Below are positions 26,545 through 37,450 of a DNA stretch of 64,000 nt, piece by piece. This stretch comes from Cerrena zonata (Eukaryota > Basidiomycota > Agaricomycetes > Polyporales > Cerrenaceae). Where the stretch lies: positions 248,001-312,000 of the forward strand of contig JASBNA010000047.1 in NCBI GenBank assembly GCA_038087015.1, written 5' to 3'. The notes below the pieces were generated by a model that made no database searches, was not told the origin of the DNA, and worked only from the letters and a program-made list of their open reading frames with translations. Every line of letters starts with the position of its first letter. The stretch's first letter is position 1. Both the position numbers and the translations under genes were made by a program.

Positions 26545-29366
26545 TTACCTACGTTTCTTAGTAGGACGGGCATTTTTTGCTCTTCTCTTTTCCTTGAGTT
26601 GTCTTGCCTTTCTAATATCCTCAGTAGATTTCAATTCTTGTTTTTGACCTGGCCTGTTGAAACCCTTCACTTGGACACCAGAATCAAGAGCCTTTTCAAC
26701 CTTCTTCTTTTGTTTATGATAATCGTCTCTGTACTTATCTGGTCTTTTAGGTGCTTCTACCTTCTTATGCTTGAATTTTCTATTGTCAGTATTAGATGCA
26801 TCTCTGGACTCATTTGATCCAGCTCTTACAGACAGAATATTTCTATTTTTCTTCCATTCATCAAATTTACCAGAACGGTAGGTAGCTGGTATTCTTTGAC
26901 CACTTTCACCGATAATGTATTTCTTATCAGTAGATTGAGAGTTGACGTAATTACCTTTCTTTTTATCCCATCTCATAACTTGTTTGTTTGCCTTAAGTTG
27001 TTCATCATCTCCCAAATCAAATGTTGCGCTTGCAGCATCATTAGCAAATGAAGAGCTTAAATTAAGTTGCTGATCTTGAATGACTGAAGCAGGAGCATAG
27101 TGGCTCATAAAAAATTGGGGGTCCTTAAATGATTTCTTTTCCTTCTTTTTCTTGTCGTATAATTCATCAGCATCTTCGAAAGCATTTTGAATTTCATCTT
27201 CGTCAGCTCCAACCATTTGATTTGCAGAGTATCCAATTTCACCTTCATCACCCTTTAGGATTTCATTCTCGATACCATGAGTTAAACCGGCTATTCTTTC
27301 TTTTTCTAACAATTCCTTTCTTTCTTTAGCTCTTCTCTGTATAGGAGCAATTTGTTTTCTTCTTTTATGCATGAAATTAACCAAACTATCTTCTTCTCTT
27401 TCACGACCTTTCTTTGAAAATTCAAAGACTGTTTCCTTAACATTTCTATTCATAAGCTTAGCTAAGAATTTTTCCTTTTCTTTTTCTAAGTTTGGACCAA
27501 ACAATAAATGTTGTTCATCCCAGGAACCAGTCTCCATGATTTCTTTAGATCTTTTCAACGATTCTTGGGAAGCAGCTTGTCTGGTACGGTAATACAATTT
27601 TTCACCTTTAGTTGAAACATCTTTAATCATTCTTAATTCATAATGATTTCTCAATAGGTTCTCGAACAACTCAACAAAGGTTTCGAGTTCTAATCTGGGA
27701 ACGGAACCTAAAACCAATCTATCAGTATATGAAACCTTAGGCTCGACATAACTATCACCTTTGGTCTTTTTCAATACCTCGCACTTGGCTTCATGCATTG
27801 AAGTTAAATAGACTTTCTTACCTAAAAATAATTCCAAATCAAGTAAATATGGTAATTCTTTTTCATTGACAATTGAATATGCCCAACCTTTGTTACCAGC
27901 TCTAGCAGTTCTACCAACTCTATGAATAAAGATCTTGGAAGAACTTGGTAAAGTAAAATTGATAACGTTTGCCAAAACTGGGATATCGATACCACGAGCA
28001 GCAACATCAGTCACAACTAAAATATGTGTGAGACCAATTCTAAATTGATATAATTGATTCTTTCTTGCATGTTGATCTAATGAACCGTAAATAAAAGATA
28101 CTAAGTAACCAGCATCTCTCAACAAAGTTGTTATATATTCAACATGATGTTTAGTAGGAACGAAAACAATAGTAGAGTGAGGTGATGGTAAAGCATTAGC
28201 TGGAGGTAATCTTTCCTTTTTAAACTTCTTTCTTTTTTTAGAATTACTATCATCATCTTCGTCATCAGAATCAGCAGTCTTTTTGTTCATATCTGTTAAC
28301 TTTTTCAATTGCTCTGGAGTTCCCAAGGGCATTTTGATAACTTCTTGTAAAACATAAAGCAAATTAGCTTCTCTTTCTGACTTTTTCGTTGTGAAAAATG
28401 CCATTTGTAATTGTTCTGAAATTTTCGATTCTGCATCTAATCTAACCAAAACTGGGTTTGTTAATCCTGCTTTAGCAAAATCTATTAAGGATCTAGGTAA
28501 AGTAGCAGAGAATAACAAAGACTGTCTTGATGAAGGCAATGCGGCAATCAATTCATTTAATTGTTCGGCAAAACCCATTTCGAATAATCTATCAGCTTCA
28601 TCAAACACAATATATTCGACCGTTTTCAAATCAAGGGCCATTTCAACCTTTCAAATGCAAGAAACGACCCGGAGTGGCAACAATGATGTCAGGGTTTGTC
28701 ATCATTGATGAAAATTGTTCTTCTAAAGAATCACCACCAATTAAGACGATGGATCTCAAATCAGTACCTTTACTGAATTCCTTGACTTGCTTGAAAGTTT
28801 GTAAAGCCAACTCTCTTGAGGGAGATAAGATAATGGCTCTAGCACCAACTTTAGGACTATGACTCTTTAATTTTTCAACCACTGGTAAAGTAAATGCAGC
28901 GGTTTTACCGGACCCAGTTCTTGCCATACCGACAACATCTCTATTTTCCATCACCAATGGGATAGTCTTACGTTGAATAGGAGTTGGCTGTCTAAAACCT
29001 TTCTTCGATATATTTGTCAATAAGAATTTGGAAAACCCAAATGATTGAAATGAACCATTCTTAGCCTTTTTGGCTTGGGGATTATTAAATGCAAAATATG
29101 AGGACATATCTTTAGCTTCATTCGAATCATCTTCATCATCGCTTAATTCCAAAGAAGGGAAGGCCTGCTTGGGTTGAGCTTTCTTGTTCATTTGTCTTTT
29201 GTTTCTTCTTTGTCTGTTTATCATCTTCACCTTCATCATCACTGGAGATGACATCTTGAATATCCTCATTGTCAGAAAAGTCACTTTCAGATTGGGATCC
29301 TGATCAGAATCAGCCTGCGTCTAAGGCCAAGGAGCCAGCAATATCATAATCTTCTTCGTCGGACAT
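26545..29366 (-). CDS. DBP10: DEAD-box RNA helicase Dbp10, several apparent frameshifts
   Basis: Dbp10 is a nucleolar helicase for 60S subunit assembly. The start ATG at 29366 gives [16 protein letters not shown]. Helicase motifs in order are the Q motif ([14 protein letters not shown]), [43 protein letters not shown] and [14 protein letters not shown]10-type C-terminus ends in [13 protein letters not shown]. The frame breaks at 28641-28643 (one extra G), joining RFLHLK to [12 protein letters not shown]. Compensating shifts near 29296-29300 and 29318-29323 bracket a short out-of-frame segment in the acidic N-terminus, and another lies in about 29175-29230. Repaired length is about 940 residues, in the family range. 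Several breaks lie in base runs, so I favour sequence errors over pseudogenisation. Confidence 0.92.
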
Positions 29367-29678
29367 TCTTCAACTAACCTTTATCTTACGTAGCTAAGCT
29401 AATAATCTAATAGAGGTATTTGAATTTTTTTTTTCAAGCATCTCATCCCCCAGAATATTTTTTTTTTTTTTTTTTTTTAGCGAGAGCTGCTGCCAAAAAC
29501 TAATACTGGTAGATCAGTCCTATTATATCATAAAGTTACACACGTACTACAGCTAGGATACTATTACTTACTATTACCATAGAAATTGGTATATTAAATC
29601 AAAGGGTAACTAATATACATGATGGAGGAGAACTGAAGAAAATGACCAGAGGATAAATCTAAATTAAGAATGGAAGGT
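29367..29678. other. DBP10 promoter and APS1 3' flank
   Basis: This 312-base spacer has two long T runs (about 29428 and 29460-29479) on the DBP10 side, likely promoter poly(dA:dT). Nothing else is recognised. Confidence 0.5.
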
Positions 29679-30141
29679 TTAAGCCAAAATATTATCGAAT
29701 TCATCCATACTTTCTAGTTCGTCCTGTTGACTGACTTTCCTCAAGACTTCTTTCTTGGATGACTCTTGCACGTAACCATCTAGCAATAGTTCATCTAGAA
29801 TATTGTATGCTCTGTTAAAACCAAAGATAATATCCAACTCACAAACATTACCGTATAGTTTGTCCATCTGTTCAACAAAACGATGTATAACCTCTAAAGC
29901 CAACAATTCGTTATCCGAGGAATCAATACCCGTGATGAAAAAAAGAGAGGCATAACGACGATAGACGATTTTCATATCTTTGTATTCTAAAACATTGCAC
30001 ATTTTGGCTCTTCTGGATAAAATTAAAGGTCGTGAGCTCCCTCATCATCTTAGACTTTTCCTTCTGCGGTATGGTTTGGTACCATTTGGATAACCTGACT
30101 TTACCTTGTCTTGATAATAAGAATAAAAATTGAACAGCCAT
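29679..30141 (-). CDS. APS1: AP-1 clathrin adaptor sigma subunit Aps1, one apparent frameshift
   Basis: Aps1 is the small (sigma) subunit of the AP-1 adaptor, which sorts cargo between trans-Golgi and endosomes with clathrin. The ATG at 30141 gives MAVQFLFLLSRQGKVRLSKWY, the sigma-subunit opening. The frame breaks at the A run 30025-30027 (one extra base), and removing it joins LTTLILSRRAKMCNVLEYKD. The remainder has RRYASLFFITGIDSSDNELL, IHRFVEQMDKLYGNVCELDIIF and YVQESSKKEVL, the longin-fold core. Repaired length is 153 residues (S. cerevisiae 156). AP-1 rather than AP-2 or AP-3 is chosen from the RRAKMCNVLEYKD block. An in-frame ATG lies 7 codons upstream. Confidence 0.92.
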
Positions 30142-30572
30142 ATTCAGTATACGTTTATTCAACCAACTAGCGATTCGAAGATGATGAATTCGAAATTAGT
30201 GAAGCCAATTCAACAGTGATAACAATGAGGATCTCGCGATACACGTATAGAAGATCAAAAAGAGAATAATTCCAGCTGATCAATCAACCTTTGACAATTG
30301 AATTCGTGTTTATTTTCAATTTGATTTTTTCCCACGGCAAAGTCGTGGAAGAACACAAGATTTGTGTTGATTGCAAAATAAGTTTATAAGGACATTAATT
30401 GAACTCTATAAGCCAGTACATAATATATAAAAGGATAAAAGAAATGGAAATGAATACATAAATAAGAATATAGACAAGAAAAAAACAGAAAAGAAAAGTT
30501 AGAGAAATATGGAATGGGAGGTCAAAAAAAAAAAGGAAAAAGATAAAGGTCATATGCAAGAAGTGAAAGGAA
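30142..30572. other. APS1 promoter and MNN2-like gene 3' flank
   Basis: This 431-base AT-rich spacer contains several purine-rich stretches (30470-30550). I see no gene in it. Confidence 0.5.
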
Positions 30573-32504
30573 TCATTCCAAAGTACTAATGGTCGATCTT
30601 AAAAAGTCTAAATGTTCATTAATTTCTTCACACAATTCTGTTCTGTCGACATTTTGATAAAGTTTGACATCAATTTTCAATTCACAAAGTAAGAATTTCA
30701 TATTAGTCCATTGAGTTGTTTCAAAATCAATACCAGTACGAAGCTTCATACCAGTACCATATAATCTAATTCTTCCACCCTTTTTATTAAAAATTTTTTT
30801 AGATTTTTTCAATTCCCAAGGATCTAATTTAGGATAGTTTGCATGTACAAACAAAATTCTAGGACCCTTTTGTAACAATAAATCTTTTGATATCATTTTA
30901 TCTCTTTCTTCTGGAGATTTTGTTGCTAAGATTTTATTTTTTTCATTAATTTCGAAATCCTCAACAGGATCATACTGACCCATACCAGTGCCTTGGAAAT
31001 TATGATCAGAATCGAAATAGCCAAAAGCATTTAAGAATTTTGCCACTTGATAAAAAGGTTTACCAAGGGCAACGGTAGCGGCAAGAAAGGTTTCTTTATC
31101 GCCTTCACCATCCGAGCCTTGAGAGAAAAGAGGATAGAAATGAGTTGGACCATATAAATTATAGTATAATGCAAGGATTAATGCTTTTGTATGAGTTTTC
31201 TTAGAAATCATTAATTGGCCCGATTCCGAAGTTGGATCAGGAATTGCACCTTGACGTTGATGCAAAGGAGTTTTAGATAAATCGATTTTCCCATTATTAT
31301 TAAAATATTCAGAATTTTGTGGGATATCTTTATAAAGACCCTCGTATTCATTATAGATTGGTAGTAATTCAGAATTACTAATTTTTCGACCAGCAATTTG
31401 ATAATAATCAGGAGAAGTAGCTCTTTTCCAAAAATCTGGCCACACAATGAGACCATTTGATAAAAAAGGTTCCTGTTTAAACAAAGAATCGGGCAAATGA
31501 ACCGGAATGTTATCACTGTCCAATAATAAGACATTTTCAAAACTCAGAACTAAAATAGCTAAAGCTTTATACTGGAAACCTTTAAATTCAAATTTATCAA
31601 CATAAGAAGATTGACGATGAGGTTCCAAACCAGAAAGAACATGAGGTAAGTAAATACAACGAGCATTTAAAGCTGGGAAAACTCTTGCACATAAATCAGG
31701 TTCATATTCATCTAATTTAGGAACAAGAACTTCAATAGGTAATTCCGAGCCCATTGCACGAATTGATTTAATTGAAAGAAGAGTAAGCCAATTGAATTTC
31801 CCACCACCAACAAAGACAATCCCATCTCCTTTGAATAATTGATCCGGGGCATTTTCAGGTAAATGATCAATTACATATTTATGAGATTTTACCATTGATT
31901 CAAGCTCACTATCACTTAATTGAAGAAAACGAGAAAGATATTCTTCAGTGAACACCGGGTCTTCATTATTTCCCGGCCTGGTATCATATCTAGCATGATA
32001 AATTCTTTCCTTTGTTAAATAATTTTGTAAAGATTTAATTTTTGGTTTACCTTCATATAAAATTTTGAAAACTTTATTGAAAAATTCATAACCATTGGTT
32101 AATTTACCATTATTTGGGTCAATTTTTTTCTGAGAGTCACTTATTAATCGAAGTTTTGTATCTGAAGTATCATCATCTGAATCGATTTCGTTATTAGAAT
32201 CATTAGAATCATTATTAGTATCAATAATTTCATTATTTGAATTGGCATAGGAAATGGTTTTCCTTCTGAAGGAGGCAATTAATGAATCGGGTAAAGTCCA
32301 TATCCAAGAAGTATGTTCTGGATTACTTATTTTTGAATTTGAAGATGCAGAAGAAGTATTATCATCGAATAAATATGAATCGAATGAATTAAAATGATGG
32401 AAACTTAAAAAAATCACCAATAAAATTAAGATTGATAAGACGAATGAAAACCTGTGACGGCGGCGAGGAGTTAACATTCTTATCAAACTATTAAACCCAC
32501 CCAT
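30573..32504 (-). CDS. MNN2/MNN5-family alpha-1,2-mannosyltransferase
   Basis: This Golgi enzyme family adds alpha-1,2-mannose branches to the outer chain of N-glycans. The 643-residue protein is a type II membrane protein with a short basic cytosolic tail (TPRRRHRFS), one helix at about residues 19-38, and an Asn/Asp/Ser-rich stem to about residue 130. The luminal GT domain contains FVGGGKFNWLTLLSIKSIRAMG and the metal-binding DxD in ENVLLLDSDNIP (about residue 328). FSQGSDGEGDKETFLAA and GTGMGQYDP are further family blocks. Candida-clade yeasts have several MNN2 paralogues, and I cannot assign which one this is. The neighbouring gene is a second, unrelated Golgi mannosyltransferase. Confidence 0.9.
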   Translation of the reverse strand: MGGFNSLIRMLTPRRRHRFSFVLSILILLVIFLSFHHFNSFDSYLFDDNTSSASSNSKISNPEHTSWIWTLPDSLIASFRRKTISYANSNNEIIDTNNDSNDSNNEIDSDDDTSDTKLRLISDSQKKIDPNNGKLTNGYEFFNKVFKILYEGKPKIKSLQNYLTKERIYHARYDTRPGNNEDPVFTEEYLSRFLQLSDSELESMVKSHKYVIDHLPENAPDQLFKGDGIVFVGGGKFNWLTLLSIKSIRAMGSELPIEVLVPKLDEYEPDLCARVFPALNARCIYLPHVLSGLEPHRQSSYVDKFEFKGFQYKALAILVLSFENVLLLDSDNIPVHLPDSLFKQEPFLSNGLIVWPDFWKRATSPDYYQIAGRKISNSELLPIYNEYEGLYKDIPQNSEYFNNNGKIDLSKTPLHQRQGAIPDPTSESGQLMISKKTHTKALILALYYNLYGPTHFYPLFSQGSDGEGDKETFLAATVALGKPFYQVAKFLNAFGYFDSDHNFQGTGMGQYDPVEDFEINEKNKILATKSPEERDKMISKDLLLQKGPRILFVHANYPKLDPWELKKSKKIFNKKGGRIRLYGTGMKLRTGIDFETTQWTNMKFLLCELKIDVKLYQNVDRTELCEEINEHLDFLRSTISTLE

Positions 32505-32825
32505 TTATGCTGAAAATTGAAATCTGATTATCAGTTAACCATTGACAATCGAAAGGACGCGTTTCTCTTTGAGAGTTACCACTGAATAACCACAAGAAAT
32601 AAATAAAAATGCAGAGCCTCTACCACTATAAGCTGATATATGCTTTTAAACCCAGAAAATGTGCTTATACAACTGGTTCTTAAGGAGCTAGTTGTCTTGT
32701 TTTTGGTTTAAATGTTCTTTTTGTTTTTTTTTTTTTTTTTTTCGCCCAACGGTTTTTTCACGCCTTTACATCGGGTATCCGCTGATTATGCTATTGTTAT
32801 ATAGGTACACTATGTCTATTTAAAG
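32505..32825. other. MNN2-like gene promoter and KTR-like gene 3' flank
   Basis: This 321-base spacer contains a 17-base T run near 32725. No gene is seen. Confidence 0.5.
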
Positions 32826-33977
32826 CTAGTATGAGTTGATTATATCTAGAATATGACGGGTGCAACTCAAGAAACTGTCGGTGAAGTCTTCGTTTGGGTT
32901 GCAACTACATTTATTTTGCAAATGGAGTTGAGCCAGTTGAGGACATTGTAGATAAGGAGCATGATAATAGCCAATATCACCAAACCACCAAAGATCATTT
33001 GGAGTTAGAAATAACAGAATTGCCAAAGAATGGATCGGGGCATCGCCCCATCTTTCATAGAAAAACCCTCCTGTTTGATCTAGATAATTGAAAAAATGAT
33101 TATATTGATCATTATCAAAGATTGATAAATCGGCAATTTCAAAATTTGACCAAAAATGGCATTCATTATAAGAGGTTAATGTATCGTCATTTTGAACAAA
33201 TTCCAAGAGTGGAGGATTGTAGTCGATATTTTCTTTAATGAATTGTTTAAAATGAAACCATAAAGAAGGAATTGTTTTGGAATATTCAAAGATTGTCATT
33301 GTAAAACCATATTTTTTATTATTCAGCTTCATGAATTGGAAAACATCATAATTTATATCACAATAGAGTTTAATTCCCGGTTCTAATCTCCAATAATACT
33401 GATATTTGGCAACCAATTCATGCCGATAGAAAAATCCCAGATAATATCTACACATAAAACGATAAGATTCACTCAAAGCATAAAGAACATTTTCATTAGC
33501 CATCAATTCCCGCTGTTCAGCTGCAAATGTTTGGTTGACCCAATCTGGATAGGACCATTGTTCCGGAGAGATCTGGCCAAAATTGAACCGGCCCCGAGGA
33601 ATGTAATCCACGATCGTGTTAACAAAATCAACACTGAAAGGTTTATCATTTAAAAAAGTCCAATCGTACCCGTAACGGTGGTTGAACCGATCTTGCACAC
33701 TCTGGATGGTTTCCAATAATTCATAAACATCCTGATTACGACAAAGCACCAAAAATGTAGCATTTTGTAAATTCGTCAGAGCATTCTTATTTATCACCAA
33801 AGGATTAGCCAATATACCCGGAAGTGACTGCTCAATATACTCTAAAATACCGTCTGGCTGATAAACAAAAGCACCATCTTCAACTACTTCTGCAATCAGA
33901 TCCGCTTGCTCTTCGTGTTTCCTATACAAGCAATAGAACACCACCCCCAATGCAAGCACCACCAAATGAAATCTCAT
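32826..33977 (-). CDS. KRE2/MNT1/KTR-family (GT15) alpha-mannosyltransferase
   Basis: GT15 enzymes are Golgi type II membrane proteins that extend O-linked and N-linked mannose chains. The 383-residue protein has an N-terminal anchor (MRFHLVVLALGVVFYCLYRK) and a short stem. The catalytic domain has FLVLCRNQDVYELLETIQSV, FNHRYGYDWTFLND and YWRLEPGIKLYCDINYD, with the conserved Glu of the EP motif near residue 199. FHKDP is not expected in this family and is absent. CHFWSNFEIADLSIF and GGFFYERWGDAPIHSLA follow. It is shorter than Kre2 (442) mainly in the stem. The paralogue is not resolved; KTR4/MNT4-type members are possible. Confidence 0.92.
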   Translation of the reverse strand: MRFHLVVLALGVVFYCLYRKHEEQADLIAEVVEDGAFVYQPDGILEYIEQSLPGILANPLVINKNALTNLQNATFLVLCRNQDVYELLETIQSVQDRFNHRYGYDWTFLNDKPFSVDFVNTIVDYIPRGRFNFGQISPEQWSYPDWVNQTFAAEQRELMANENVLYALSESYRFMCRYYLGFFYRHELVAKYQYYWRLEPGIKLYCDINYDVFQFMKLNNKKYGFTMTIFEYSKTIPSLWFHFKQFIKENIDYNPPLLEFVQNDDTLTSYNECHFWSNFEIADLSIFDNDQYNHFFNYLDQTGGFFYERWGDAPIHSLAILLFLTPNDLWWFGDIGYYHAPYLQCPQLAQLHLQNKCSCNPNEDFTDSFLSCTRHILDIINSY

Positions 33978-34824
33978 CGTTATCTACCCGGTCAACAAAG
34001 ATGCTTGCTTTAAAATTTATCGATCTAATTAGTGCACCACCCACACCCTTACCATGCCCTCACGCTTACAGTCCATACGCTTACTCACAGTCCATACGCT
34101 TACTCACAGTCCATAAGCTTACTCACAGTCCATACGCTTACACCTTACACACACAGTCCACGTTCTAAGCACTCCATAACCGATAAGCTAACCGTCAAAC
34201 GTGGTTTGCGTGGGCCCAAGTCCTATTCTTAGAGCAAGAAGGCGGTGTCAGTTTAGCAAGAATAAGGGTCCACTCTCCTCTTGTACCTCGTGTTCTTCAC
34301 AATGCTTTTGACACGATGAGCTTTCGTCTAAGCTTAAACCTAGTCAGACTGGTGAACTGGTGGGAAGTACCCCATGTCTAAGATGGGTCCCGGTGGAGCA
34401 CCCGTGCACCACACACTAACAAAACGAAAACAAAAAAAGGCTAAAAACGAAAAAAAAAAAAAGGATTCAATGAGCGAAAAAGAAAGAAAAGAAGGACCTG
34501 ATGAGAAAAAAAACAAAGCAAGAGAATCATAACTACCACTCTTCCTGTTTAAAAGAACATTCTATTACTTCAGCTAAGTTCTAGCTACCATTTGCATATT
34601 CACCAGTAATTAGGGAAGCATACCGATACTGTCTCGTTGTTTCCAGCAGTTTTTCCTCTGTTTTTACTTTTGATTCTAACTAATTTTTTTTTTTTTGTTA
34701 GTATATTATCTAATTAATAATTAATTTTTCAGCTAAACCGTATGCGGCTAGATAACAACCCGTATACCACGACAAGAGACTAAATAGCACCGGGATTCCT
34801 AGGATTAATGATAAAGGTGCCACC
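33978..34824. other. Divergent KTR-like / KCS1 promoter region
   Basis: This 847-base spacer is CA-rich near the mannosyltransferase, with a tandem repeat listed separately. It has T-rich stretches near 34684-34697 on the KCS1 side, and I see no gene. Confidence 0.5.
34069..34144. repeat. 19-bp tandem repeat, four copies
   Basis: Copies of CAGTCCATACGCTTACTCA begin at 34069, 34088, 34107 and 34126. The third has one change (CGC to AGC) and the fourth diverges at its end. It lies 90-170 bases upstream of the mannosyltransferase start. Its sequence is unrelated to the 19-bp repeat at 283. Confidence 0.9.
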
Positions 34825-36712
34825 ATGGATCATGTATTAACGATACCCCAGGCGGTGGCGGTTGAAAATAAAGAAAAGACTGATTCAAACAATGTACATA
34901 CAAGCCAACTAGCCACGTCTAATAGTGAGGAAGAATCCATAACAACCACCACCACCAATGATCAGCCGCTAGTGACCGGGAGGAAGGCAGCACGGTCATT
35001 ACGGTTGTTTCGAGGAGATGCTATTGATTTGGGGGAGTTGATTGATTTAGAGAAGAAGCAAGAAGAAGACGAGCAAGATAAATTGACATCACCCATAAAA
35101 CCAGAAGTGCCCCATACTCCCGACCCCCAAGGCGAAAAGACGCCAGTCTCATCAGCAACGTACTTCCCGCATACTCCAGCCGAAGACGAAACCAATAAGG
35201 GAGGGGCCAGTTCGATATCCACCCCAAACCCAACCATAACCATCAAAGACCATGACCAATCCACCACACTTGAATATCTACCAAACGAAAATTTGACCAA
35301 AGAAGTGACCCAGCGATTAACGGCAGACGTGGAGTTCGATCACTCGCATAATGGAGAAATCACCAAGATCCAACGAGGATTAAAAGATTTCACCATGAAA
35401 CCGGGTAAAAATAAAAAGAATGTCAAATTTGATAAACAAGTATTCCCCTTAGCGGTCGAGTTAAGACCGTTTAAGAATAAGGTTGGAGGACACACTGCGA
35501 TCTTTCGCTTTAGTCGGAAAGCAGTTTGTAAAGCATTAATGAATCGAGAAAACTTATGGTACGAAGCGGTTGAATTCAGACATCCAGAGTTATTAAAGTA
35601 TATGCCTAAATACATCGGAGTGTTAAACGTTCGCTATTCCAGTATTATAAATGAAGAACAAGAAGAATCACCACCCACTCCCATGTCATCACCCAAAATA
35701 GCCGCTGAAAACCAAGAAGATGATCTACCTCCAGAAGTGGTGCTTGATGATAATCGACACATGATTCCCGAATTACTATGGAAACAGTACAGTCCGCTGA
35801 TACACGAGTATCTTGAAGAGAACCATCAAGAAGAGGATGCTAATTTGGGCTCAACATCCATTAATACTGATTTACAAGCCCAAGTGATCCAAGAAGTGTT
35901 TCCAACAACCAACGATGAAATGTTCACCATGGACGAAGATATCGCTCCGGCGAATATGAAAAAACATACCCGATTCGAGCGGTTTATCTTATTAGAAGAT
36001 CTCACCGCCGATATGAATAAACCATGTGCATTGGATTTGAAAATGGGGACCAGACAATACGGAGTAGAAGCAAATGAAAGAAAACAAAAACTGCAAAGAT
36101 TAAAGTGCAAACAAACCACCAGCAGAAAATTGGGGGTTAGAGTATGTGGATTACAAGTATGGGAACTGCAAAGACAAAAATTCTTTCACCAAGGATAAAT
36201 ACTTTGGACGTCAAATTGCCAGAGGTTTCCAATTTGCCAAAATATTGGCAAAGTATCTCTACGATGGTTATACCACTCATAGCATCCTAATCAAAATCCC
36301 AGGAATAATCAATCAACTACAAGAGCTATACCAATTTTTCATCAACCTAGACGGTTATAGAATGTATGGTCTGTCAATCTTACTAATGTACGATGGTAAC
36401 CTCGATAACAACTCCTCAGTCAAGGTTCGAATAATCGATTTTGCTCAACTGGTCATAAAAGAACTGAATCTCAAAGGTATTAGTCTACCTCCAAAGTTCT
36501 CAAACCTACCCGACATGGGCTACCTAAGAGGATTAACTTCTTTAATCACCTACTTCAAGTTGATTTTTAAATTATTGAGTGGGCACGCTTTTGTCGACCC
36601 GCAAAACGCAGCCTCCGTCCTACGCTCTCACCACTACAAAACTACCTGCAAGTGGTTGGACGACTACGATAACCTCATGGAAGACGATCCGTTCAACACC
36701 TACCTATCCTGA
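34825..36712 (+). CDS. KCS1: Inositol hexakisphosphate kinase Kcs1, one apparent frameshift
   Basis: Kcs1 phosphorylates InsP6 to the pyrophosphate InsP7, acting in phosphate, vacuole and stress signalling. The N-terminal 250 residues are low-complexity. The IPK-type kinase domain has FSRKAVCKALMNRENLWYEAV, the signature PCALDLKMGTRQYG (PxxxDxKxG) and the DYYxTRDKYFGR-like TKDKYFGRQIARGFQFAKIL. SILLMYDG and the metal-binding IIDFAQ come next. The frame breaks at about 36184-36187 (TTTC, one extra base), joining FF to TKDKYFGR. The repaired length is 628 residues, shorter than S. cerevisiae (1050) because of the N-terminal extension there. A CTG codon at 36091-36093 aligns with a Ser I recall in the S. 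cerevisiae protein. Confidence 0.93.
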
Positions 36713-36911
36713 ATACGACGACGATGATGGTATAAGTGAGTAGATTTAATTCAATTACATCATTTTTTTTTTTAGCAGTTTTTTGTTTTGTTTTTTTTTT
36801 CTTCTTTGTAGCGCGCATGGTCCACATACACGACCGCACCAAAAATTTAAATGCCTCAAAACAGGGTTTGTTCATTTGAAACAACTAACCTAATTATAAT
36901 AGTAACCATTA

Positions 36912-37058
36912 TCAACAATCGAGGGATATGGTCATGATATCACCAATAAAGCCACCAGATTCAGATTCTAAGGTACCCATTGTAGATCCACCCCTTGGAT
37001 AATAGAAATCCCTCGCTGCTCTACAACCTGCTCTACAACCTGCCCTCGAACTCCCCAT
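36912..37058 (-). CDS. Possible small protein, 48 aa (weak)
   Basis: From the first ATG at 37058 the frame encodes 48 residues starting MGSSRAGCRAGCRAARD and ending TISLDC. The Arg-Ala-Gly-Cys segment comes from an imperfect DNA repeat, which argues for caution. It runs divergently from the A run at 37176-37210 and opposite the candidate at 37451. I recognise no family. The open frame extends 12 codons upstream without an ATG, so a spliced start is possible. Confidence 0.2.
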   Translation of the reverse strand: MGSSRAGCRAGCRAARDFYYPRGGSTMGTLESESGGFIGDIMTISLDC

Positions 37059-37174
37059 TGGAAAACCGGATTTCCCAATACTGCAATACGTCAAAGACTA
37101 AAACAGCATACAAAAATTCCACCAACAAATAATTCAAAAAAAAAAAAAATTTAACTAGAGGAAAAACTTAAGAG

Positions 37175-37175
<1 letters not shown>

Positions 37176-37210
<35 letters not shown>
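37176..37210 (+). repeat. 35-base poly(A) run
   Basis: Thirty-five consecutive A residues occur here, the longest homopolymer I see in the window. It lies about 20 bases upstream of a TATA-like ATATATAAAC (37231-37240) and could act as a nucleosome-excluding promoter element for the small gene at 37451. Its exact length may be unreliable. Confidence 0.85.
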
Positions 37211-37212
<2 letters not shown>

Positions 37213-37230
37213 CCGCTAAAAGGCACCAAC

Positions 37231-37240
37231 ATATATAAAC
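37231..37240 (+). promoter_or_regulatory. TATA-like element for the small ORF at 37451
   Basis: ATATATAAAC lies 211-220 bases upstream of the ATG and directly after the poly(A) run, followed by a CT-rich tract. This is the usual order of a strong yeast promoter. Confidence 0.4.
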
Positions 37241-37438
37241 TCGAAATTCCTCTGCTCTGTCTCTTCTCTTTTCTTTCTTTACTGATTATATATTTTCTAT
37301 TGCTGCTACTAGGTTTATATTCTAATCACATCGGTCGTCTCAAAGGTATCATTATATCTGGCTTGATTCAAGTGCTGTCAAAGTGCTTGTATTAACTCGT
37401 TTTTTTTTTTTTTTTTCTCTGTCCCTCCACTCACTAGA

Positions 37439-37447
37439 ATGAAGTAA
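37439..37447 (+). promoter_or_regulatory. Two-codon upstream ORF before the small Cys-rich gene
   Basis: ATG AAG TAA stands three bases before the ATG at 37451. If it lies in the mRNA leader, it would lower or regulate initiation at the downstream start. Confidence 0.35.
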
Positions 37448-37450
37448 AAG

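Noticed and set aside
36146..36712. Separate second gene downstream of KCS1
   Set aside because: Its start overlaps KCS1 and it encodes the missing C-terminal half of the same kinase domain.
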